A DNA stretch of 64,000 nt from Opeltia flavorubescens (taxonomy: Eukaryota; Ascomycota; Lecanoromycetes; Teloschistales; Teloschistaceae): positions 1,178,001-1,242,000 of the forward strand of contig KE546978.1 in the NCBI GenBank assembly GCA_000442125.1, written 5' to 3'. This document shows positions 54,901 through 64,000 of the stretch, in pieces. Within the stretch, counting starts at the first letter, position 1, and every line of letters begins with the position of its first letter. The notes beneath the pieces were generated by a model that worked only from the letters and a program-made list of their open reading frames with translations, made no database searches and was not told the DNA's origin. The position numbers were made by a program, and so were the translations under genes.

Positions 54901-57900
54901 AAATATTAAAACTTAAAATATCTATTTCAATTTAGATTTTATATATTAAATCGAAATATTTTAGTAATAATACTATAATAAAAGTTTTTTTTAATTTTTT
55001 AAAAGTTTTTTAAACGGTATTATTCTATTTTAATAATTTTAATTTTTTATTATTTTTTAGACTAATTAATAGGTTAGTTATAAATATTATAATTTTTAAT
55101 TAATATTTAATAAATCGCTAATAAAAATTTATTAAATTTAGAAATATTTAAATATTTTTATATAATTTCGGAATAAACTAATTTTAAACTATATTTATTT
55201 TTTTAAAATCTATTTCTACTTTTTTAAATAATATAATATATTCTAAAAATTCTAGCTATTTTATATTAAATATATATTTTTTTAAATTTAGAAATAACTA
55301 GTATTTACGGAACCGGTGTAGAATTATATAAATATACTTCTAATATTTCTCTTTAAAATTTAAATATACTAGGATATTAATTAGATATATTATATAAAAA
55401 ATATTAACTATTTTTATTAATATTTTATTAATATATATTTAAAAGGTTATAAAAGTATTTATTAAACTAAAAAATATAATAAAATATTTAAAATACTTAT
55501 ATTTAGTATAAAATATTATTTTCTATTTATTTTTTTATTTAATTTTAATCTAGTAATAAATATTATATATATCTATTTTTATAAACCTTTTTACATTATA
55601 TAAATAGTCTAAAATTTTAGTAATTAACGGGAGCGGATACCAATTCTTAATTATTACTATATTTAGACTATAATAATTTATATATAAATGTAATCCGCCG
55701 TTTTTTTTCGGTATAAATAGAATAAAAACTTTTATAAGCGAGACTAAATATTAAATTCAGCCTTTTTTAAAGATTTTTTTAAAATATTAATATACTTTCT
55801 TTAACTTATTATTTAATAGATTATATATTAGTTTATATAATATCTTTTTACCTTTTATTAAATTAATAATATAATTACTAGATTTCGATTAAAATAATTT
55901 ACTCGATTTTATTATAAAAAATATAAATTTAAAAGCTTTAATCTAGTATAAAATTTCTATACTATTAATATTAGCTAAATTCTTTATTACCGATACTATT
56001 AAAGTATATATAATTGAATATATTTTAAAAAATTATTTAAAGATTTATAAATAGTTTATTTATATTCGATTAATTTTAATAGAAAAATACTACTCTATAA
56101 TCTATATATTAATAAGCAGGCCAGCTTTATAAATTTTTAAAATATCTAAAATTATATTATATTCATCTAAATCGATAGTATAAAAAAAAATAATAGAAAT
56201 TATTTATTTTATATTCTAGCTATTAATATAAATTTATTTAAAATTATAGATTCTATAATAATAATACTATTAATTTTAAAACCAGTTTAATATAAAACAA
56301 CTAGTATTTATTAAAATAAAGCCCTATTCTACTATTTTAGTTTATAAAATATAGTTAATATTTAACTCTATATTTAATAGTATAAAAGCCCTTTTAATTT
56401 AATCGCCTATATAAAACCAAAATATTATTTTAATTCCTTTTATTACTTTAATTAGATAATATTTAAACGCTAAAACTTTATTTAAATTTAGTTATTTTTT
56501 AAAACCGTATTAAAATTTTTATTAGTATTAGATTTAATACTTTTAGTAGATATTTTTTTTATTAACTTTTTTGTATAAAAATAATTAATAGAATAATAAT
56601 TTTTTTTATAATAATTATAATATTTTATTTAGCTTAAATTCTTTAAATTAATATTTTTACTATTNTTTAATCCTATAAAAAGCCCGTTATAAAGTTTATA
56701 ATTATTATATTTTCGTTTATCCCCCGTATAATTACTATAAAGTTTTTTTAAAATCTAACTACCCTAGCTATTTTAGTTCGAAAAAAAAGGCTTTTTATAA
56801 AAAGTACCCGTATTAATACCTTTTATAATACCTTTTATATAAATTACTAAAACTATTTATTTATTTTTTATTTTATTTTTAAATATATATTTAAATTAAT
56901 ATACTAGTATTTAAATATCGCGTTTAAATTTTATAATAAAATTTATCGTATATTATTTTTTTAATAACTCCGGCAATTAATTTTTAAACGTTTTTATTTA
57001 ATTATAAAACTTTTATAATATTATTATATTTTATTTTAATATATAGTACTTTAATAAAGAATTTAAAAATCGGCTTTTTTTATTTAATAAAAAATTAAGC
57101 AGTTATTTATAAAAATTAGATTAATTTATATTAATTTTATCTATTTTTATATATTAAATCTATTATATTAAAGAATTATTCTTTAATAATAGTATAGTAA
57201 ACCGGATCTTTATTTTATTTATTAGAAATAAATTCTATAATAATTTAAATATTATATCCGCTTATAATATCTATATTTAATAACTAATAAAGCTATTTTT
57301 TAATAAATAATCCGGTAAAAAAACTAGCTTAATATCTTTTAATCTCGTAATAATAAAAGGTTTAATATTAATAAACGGAATAATAAAAATAAATATATTA
57401 ATAAATATATAAAACTTTTAAAATATTATTTAAATTTATTAATAAATTATTTTAATTTTTTTAAAATAACAAATATATTTAATAGCTCTTTCTATTTTAT
57501 ATTTTAAATTTTTAATTTCCCGTTTTATTTACGCGTTTAAGGAGGTATTTAAAAAATCGCTATTATTATAACTACTACTACTTAAATTAGATAATAAAGA
57601 AAATAGAGTCGTATTATATATTAGCTTCTTACTTTTACAATAATAAATACTAAAACCTAACGTTAACTCTATTAAAAGAATATTACTATTCCGTTATAAT
57701 CCCGNGGCGTTATTAGATAGCTCTATAATATATTTATTTTAAAAAATTATTAAATTAATTATATTAAAAAATCCGCCTATTAAATTTATATATATAGTTT
57801 TTAATTAAATATTCGAATTTTAAAAATTAGTAATTATACTATTATTATTATTTCTATTTCTATTATAATTATAAATTCTTTTAATAGATATTTTTAATAG

Positions 57901-57953
57901 TAATCCGGGCCTTTAAATATAAAGAAAAAAAATTAAAATTATAATATATTAAA

Positions 57954-58236
57954 TATAATTAAACTAATTTANAAGCGTAAACTACTATAAAAAAACTATT
58001 TATAATATATATATTTAAATATATTAAAGAATTAACTTTTATTTTTTAATAAAAAATAAAAAGGAATCGCTATATACTTAAAAATATATTTATTTTATAC
58101 TAGATAGTAATTATTTAAATAACCCCGTTTAGCTTTTTTAAAAAGCCCGTTGTACTAATAATTTAATATATTATCTCTATTATATAATTTTTACCTAGGG
58201 TTAAAATACTAACTGCTTTTATAGTTTAATAATAAT
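57954..58236. repeat. LTR copy B of the Ty3/gypsy fossil
   Basis: Direct-repeat partner of 49008-49292, a little more AT-shifted. It contains one ambiguous base (57972). Confidence 0.85.
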
Positions 58237-58835
58237 ATATATATTAATATTATAATTTAAATAATTATAAATTAAATTAAAATAATTTTAAAATATTATT
58301 TAAAATACCGCGAATTATAATTTTAATATAAATAATATTTTAAATATTTATTATTACTTTAAAATTATTAATTTTTTAAAATTTATCGATTATTATTTAA
58401 TTAACTTTTTAAAATTTTAATTTAATTATATTTTTTTTTATATTAAATATTTTTTGAATAAAAAATACTTTAATAATAATATTATTATTATTTATTTTAT
58501 TAATAGAATTAAATTATTTTTTAATAAACGGTTAAAATTTTTATAAAAAAAATAGCGGAAAATATTATAAAAAACGCTATAAAGAATATTTTAAAAAATA
58601 TTCTAGTAAAAAAATTAAAAGAAACTATTATTACTAATATTACTACTATAGCAAAAATTGTAAAAAAATAGAATACTAATAATATATAGGCTATAAAAGC
58701 GAAAAAAAAAAAAAAAAAATAATAAAAAATATAATAATAATATTTTTAAAAATATTAAAACTTTAAATAATTTATATATTTTATTTATTTTATTATAATT
58801 TTATTAATTTTTATTTATATAATATCCTATTTAGA

Positions 58836-59060
58836 CTGGTCAGGTCGAGTCGAGTCGAGTCGAGTTGAACCCGGGTTTTTAGCTTAATAGTCGGTTCCGA
58901 ATTAAATTATTAATAAGTTAAATTAAATCCGAATCGGGTTATTAGTAAGTTAAATTAGTTCTAAATCCTAATTTTTAAATTAAAAGTCGAGTTAGATTAT
59001 AAAATTTAGACCGATAACCCGACTTAATAACTCGACTTAATCTAACTTTTCTATAGGCTA
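58836..59060. repeat. GTCGA microsatellite and CCCG/GGGT-rich repeat end, possible DNA-transposon terminus
   Basis: A run of about five GTCGA units (58844-58866) leads into GTTGAACCCGGGTTTTTAGC and then spaced CCGAATCGGGT/AACCCGACTT motifs in both orientations. Clustered subterminal repeats of this sort are seen at ends of hAT-type DNA transposons. The assignment is tentative, since I could not find the other end or a transposase. Confidence 0.35.
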
Positions 59061-62000
59061 TATTAGTAAAAGTTTAAGCTTTAGGATTTAAATAAACTTT
59101 TTATTCTATTATTATTATTAGATTATATTATTTTTAATTTTAGTTTAATTATATCTACTAATAGATAAAGCTTTAATAAAAAAAATTAAATAGTTTAGAC
59201 TTTAAATAAATTTTATTATTAATATTAGAAGGAAATATATTTATTTCCTTTATCTATAATTATAATAAATATATAATATCGTTAAATAATAATAAACTCT
59301 AAATACCTAAACTCTCTACTTAATTTAAATATATATTATATTTAATTAATAATAATACCGAGCCGATTTATAAAATCTTTAATAAATTATATATTTTTAT
59401 TTTAAATAATTACGCGTTTCGCGTATATTATAGTAAATTAGATATCTATTATATATTAGAATTATAATACTAATAATATATAAAAATAATATATTTATTT
59501 TTAAAAAATACTATTATATAGGCTTTTATAGCTTTATATAATATATTTAGTATATTTAATTAAATATAATTAATTATAGGATTTTTATAATTATTAACTC
59601 TATAATTTTATATATTAAAAAGTAATTTCCGTATTAAACGGCTAAATAATACCTTTAAAAATAATAGTTTAATAGTTTTTTAATATTAATAAATTTTCTA
59701 TAAAATAATAGTACCCGATTTAAAATAATACTATTATAAATATTAGTTTACTTTATTATATAAATAAAATATTACTATTCTATATTATTTTATTAATTTT
59801 TTTTTAACCGACTTTTCCGCTATAATAAATCCCTTTTTTATAATCGATTTTTACGCCGCGAATAACTATTCCTCTACTATATTTTTTATTTTATATATTC
59901 CTTTTACTCTAAATATCTATAGTTTAAAACGGTCTAAAACGGTTTTTTTTTTTAATATATTAACTTTACCGATTAGAAGAATTTCTATTATTAGATAAAT
60001 CTATATCTAATAAACTTTTATAATTTAAAATCCGACTATTATTTTATAATATATAGTTTAGAGTATTTTTAAAAATATAACTACTTTCGCGNGAATATAA
60101 AAGAAATAGCTTTTTATTATTTAATAAATAATTATCTTTTTATAAATTTAGATAAACTAGTAAATTACTATTTTTAATTATATATATTTTATTATTCGGA
60201 TCTATTTAAAATTAATAGATAATAATATTTTAAATATATTACTATAATATATTACCGGTATATTTCTCCTATATTTTAATACCTAGTAATTATATAAACG
60301 CGTTCTCTATCGTTATTAATAAAAACACGCGGTAATTTAACTAGTAAATAGGATAAAAAAATAATTAATAAAGATAAATATAATAAATATAAAGCGTATA
60401 AATACTTTAATTAAATAAAAATATATTAAAGCTATTAAATAGTATAATTCTATAGTATATAGAATAAAAAAAGTACTAGAGTTAATTAATTAATTAAAGT
60501 AGGGTTTTATAATTAAACTCTAGCCTTTAATAAATAATTTTAAATTATATTTAAAATCTTTACTTTAATATTAAATTATATATATTATTATATATAAAAT
60601 TCTATTCTATTATACTTAACTATATTCTATTATATATTACTATATCTCGTTTTATTAATCTATTATTAATATGTAGTATATAATAATTTAATAATATAAT
60701 ACCGAAAAAAAAGGAATTATATATATAAGCGAATATAGACTTTTAGGCCCGATTTAAAATAGTATAAAAGTTTAAAAAAACTATTACCTATTAAGTAATT
60801 AATAAAAAAAAAAAGAAAATATTTAAATAGAATCGCCGGGTTTAAAAGAATAATTCTCGAATTATAAATAATCTATATAATAATATATTAAAATAATATA
60901 ATTTATATTTTTATTAACTACTTTTAAATATTATATTATAAAATAAAACGGCGTAAATTATAAAATTAAAAGAAAATAGCTCGAGCGAAAAAAATAATAT
61001 TATTAATTAAAAAAAAGTCTATTATAATAGTACTAATTTTACTAATAATATAATCTAATAATATAATAAGTATAGCCGCTAATTTTAAATAGTATAAAAT
61101 ATCTAGAATAGTAGAAAACGCGTCGGTAATAATATTAAAATATATAATACCGATAGTCTAGCGTATTATATAGTATATTATTTATAAAATAGGACTTAAT
61201 AAATTAAAGCTTACCGATATTTAAAATCTAAAAAAAAAATAAAATAAATTTATAAAAAAATTTAGAACCGCTATAAATATAAAAAATAAAGAAATCCTTT
61301 TATTATACGCTAGCGATAATAATAGAATAATTAAAGAAGTCGACGAGGAAACGGAAAAAATTATTAAAAGGTATATTATATAAGGAAATACGGAACCTTT
61401 AAAGAGTAATTTATATAGTAAAAATAGTAATAAATAAAATAATTTAAAAATCTAGAATATATTACCTTTAAATATTATTCTAATATTTTTACTATTCGGT
61501 TTTTAATTTTATAGATTATTATTATTAAATAATTTAAAAGCCTTTAAAATCCGAATAAATTTTATAAATATTATAGTTTTTTTTTATAAAAAAAGACTAG
61601 CGGGGTCTAGAAAAAAAACCTAATTTATTATAAATTTAAAAGCTTTAAATAACCTTTAATTTTTTTTTAATAATAAAATATAAAAATAAAATAAAATAAT
61701 TAAATTTTTTTTATTATAAAAAACGCGCGATTTAAACCTTCCTTTTTATTTAAATTAAAAACTTATTTAATATTATTTATCCGATATTTTACTAAAATTA
61801 GAGTATATTTATTTAAATAATATATTAAAATTTATTATAATTCTAAAAATAAATTTTATATCTCTCCTTTAAATAATTATCCGCTTTTTATAAATTACTG
61901 CTAATTAAACGTCTAAAAAAACTTTAATATCTTAACTTTAATAATATATAAAGGTAATATATTTACTATAAAATAAATTATATATATATATTTTAATAGC

Positions 62001-64000
62001 CTTTTATAATATAGTTAATATTATAAATTAAATCTATTTATTTTTATTTAAATAATCTACTATTAATTTTTATATTAATCGCGCGAACGGAACTTTAAAA
62101 ATAATAAAATTAGTCGACTTTTAATAGCGAATGATTTTATAAAACGCCGCTTTCCCTAGTTTAATTAAATATTTTACTTAAATATTATTAAATATACTAT
62201 ACTCGAATATATTATTTAAATATATTACTTTAATAATTTTATTTATATTATAATTATCTAGTATATTATTTTCTCTATATATAGTTTTTTTAATAACTAC
62301 TTCGACGGATTAATATTAAAATTGTTAATAATATACTTATAAAGTATATTATCTTTAATAGTTAGTACTATATTTTATTTATACTAGATTATAAAAATAC
62401 TAGGCGTTAAAGTAATTATCGAAAATAAAACGATTTTATAAATAATAATTTATTTAAGACTTTACAAGTAAATTAACCTATATAAAATTAGTTTATAATA
62501 GAGTTATTTTTTATTTTATTACTATTATTAGTATTATTAATCTATTTTAAATACTTACTACTCGGGCGCTAATATAACTCTATTATAAATACCGATTATT
62601 ATATTAGAAATAGATAAACTATAGTTAATAAAATCTATTAAATACGCGAGAAAATAGTATAAAACTAGGTATAATATCTATAAAAGGTTTTTACTCGACG
62701 TTTAAATATAATATAATACCGTAATATAATTACGTAGTATTAACTAATAAAAATTATTAGTAAATCTAGAAGTATTAAAAAAGAATAAACGCTAAAAAAT
62801 AAATAAAAATTAAAAATATTAAAGGCTTTATAATAATATATTTAGATAATATAGACTTATTATATATTAATAATTTTTTAATTTTATACCTCGAATTAAT
62901 TTTATAAATAAGAATAATTACAGAATATAAAAATCGATAGTAAATATTCGACTTTATAGATATAAATCCTATAGCTATAATATAACGAAAACTATATATA
63001 CTAATTATTTTTATATAAACTAAAAAGTTAATTATAAACCTAATTATCTAGTAAACTCTATATTATATAAAAGGTAGTAACTCGATACCCGATTCGGACG
63101 AAGCTTACTATTAATAGAAAAATAAAATAAAAAAATTATATTATAGCGGGGATAGTATTAAAATAATTATTCTAAACCGTTTTACTATTATTTATAATAA
63201 AAGATTAATTATAATTAATAATAAAACGGGTAAAATATATCTATATATATAAAATAATTATTTAAATATATACTTCGCTATAAAAATTCCCTATATCGAA
63301 AACTTTAAAGGTAATAATAAATAGAATATACTATTAAATAGTATTACTATAGTTATATTACTTTATTATATTATTTATAGAAAGTATCTGTATTTATTAG
63401 AAGGATTTTAATTTTTATCTTTTTATTATATATTTATAGCTTTTAATCTATAGAAATTTTATAGATAATAAAATAATAATATATAGTTAAATAATTTTAA
63501 ATAGTAAATTTAATATTTTTAAAATTATTATATATAAAATTTATTATATAAATAAGGTTTTAAATAATTACGGCCTTAATATACGAAATTAAAATATTAT
63601 AACTATTTATTATTTTTTAACTTTAATACTACTATTATTAACCTTCTATTATATTATTATTATATAGAGAATTTAATATCTAGAAATATACTATATAATA
63701 TACAATATATTATTATTTAAATTATAGCGCTAATTAAAAGTAATATATTAAAGTTATATATTTTAATAAATAGAACGTTTATAGATTTTAATATTTCGAA
63801 AATACTTTAATTATAGAAGGAAATTCTTTTTTAGCGCGAAATTTAGCTAAAATAATATTATTAAAGTAGGTATAATATTTAATTAAATTTATTATATTAA
63901 ATTAATATTCTATTAATTTAAATATTACTTTTATTTTAAATTCGATATAATCGCCCTTTAAAAAATCCGCTATTTATAATATATAATAAAGCTTTTTATC

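Larger units (their letters stand above)
49008..58236 (-). mobile_element. Fossil Ty3/gypsy-type LTR retrotransposon
   Basis: Two direct repeats of about 280 bp bound a 9.2-kb unit. A reverse-transcriptase block of Ty3/gypsy character lies on the minus strand at about 55,380-55,760, so the element reads right to left. It is thoroughly degraded, with breaks throughout, and is a fossil. Age cannot be dated from LTR divergence because RIP caused most of it. Confidence 0.8.
47820..64000. repeat. RIP-eroded AT-rich block
   Basis: About 16 kb made almost wholly of A and T. CpA and TpG are nearly absent, while CpG and CpC/GpG still occur at a low level, which is the RIP pattern of C-to-T change in CpA on both strands. 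No host gene can be read. Beyond the LTR element listed separately, the DNA at 47.8-49.0 kb and 58.9-64.0 kb is unclassified repeat DNA. Ambiguous bases at 56665, 57705, 57972 and 60092. Confidence 0.92.

Noticed and set aside
47820-64000. Host genes or a CRISPR-like array in the AT-rich block
   Set aside because: No open frames of useful length and no regular spacer pattern. Repetition is explained by LTRs, a minisatellite and AT bias.

Overview
The window is nuclear DNA of a filamentous ascomycete (Pezizomycotina). Genes carry short introns of about 45-170 nt with fungal GT...CTNAC...AG signals. The set includes a Zn2Cys6 regulator, a HET-domain protein and a PDR-type ABC transporter. The last 16 kb is an AT-rich block with the signature of repeat-induced point mutation (RIP). 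Leotiomycetes or Dothideomycetes would fit, but I cannot resolve the class.

Layout. 1-1.95 kb: no gene supported. 2-6.4 kb: four small genes of unknown function, three with membrane segments. 7.1 kb: an intron-containing tRNA-Ala(CGC). 7.5-16.9 kb: housekeeping genes (a large DEAH-box RNA helicase, an ABC1/UbiB-family kinase, a cytochrome c-type heme lyase) and one hypothetical gene. 17-21.4 kb: gene-poor, with an old coding remnant and a 453-bp Tc1/mariner-type MITE. 21.4-25.4 kb: a 1,345-residue helical-repeat plus HET protein.

26.7-47 kb reads as a secondary-metabolite gene cluster. Its heart is a single protein joining a Gfo/Idh sugar oxidoreductase to a DegT/DnrJ/EryC1 (AHBA-synthase-like) aminotransferase. 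A divergent class II DAHP synthase lies about 2 kb away, with a Nudix hydrolase between them. In actinomycete ansamycin clusters the same three activities (RifL, RifK, RifH) serve the aminoshikimate route: the first two make UDP-kanosamine and RifH acts as aminoDAHP synthase. I therefore propose a fungal kanosamine/aminoshikimate-type pathway. The cluster also has an acyl-adenylating ligase, a regulator with both a C2HC finger and a Zn2Cys6 cluster, a 2OG-Fe(II) dioxygenase with an in-frame TAG near its C-terminus, and an intact 11-exon PDR transporter. No PKS or NRPS is present, so the product would be a small amino-sugar or aromatic amide unless a scaffold gene lies elsewhere.

47.8-64 kb is an AT-rich block almost without CpA/TpG dinucleotides. 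It holds a fossil Ty3/gypsy element with both LTRs (about 49.0-58.2 kb) and other unclassified RIP-eroded repeats. The block starts about 0.9 kb upstream of the transporter, so the cluster sits at the edge of a repeat compartment.

Gene models were spliced by eye. The reading frame closes across every intron in the helicase, heme lyase, kinase, ligase, regulator and transporter models. Six single-base ambiguities (N) occur, at 4964, 45678, 56665, 57705, 57972 and 60092.
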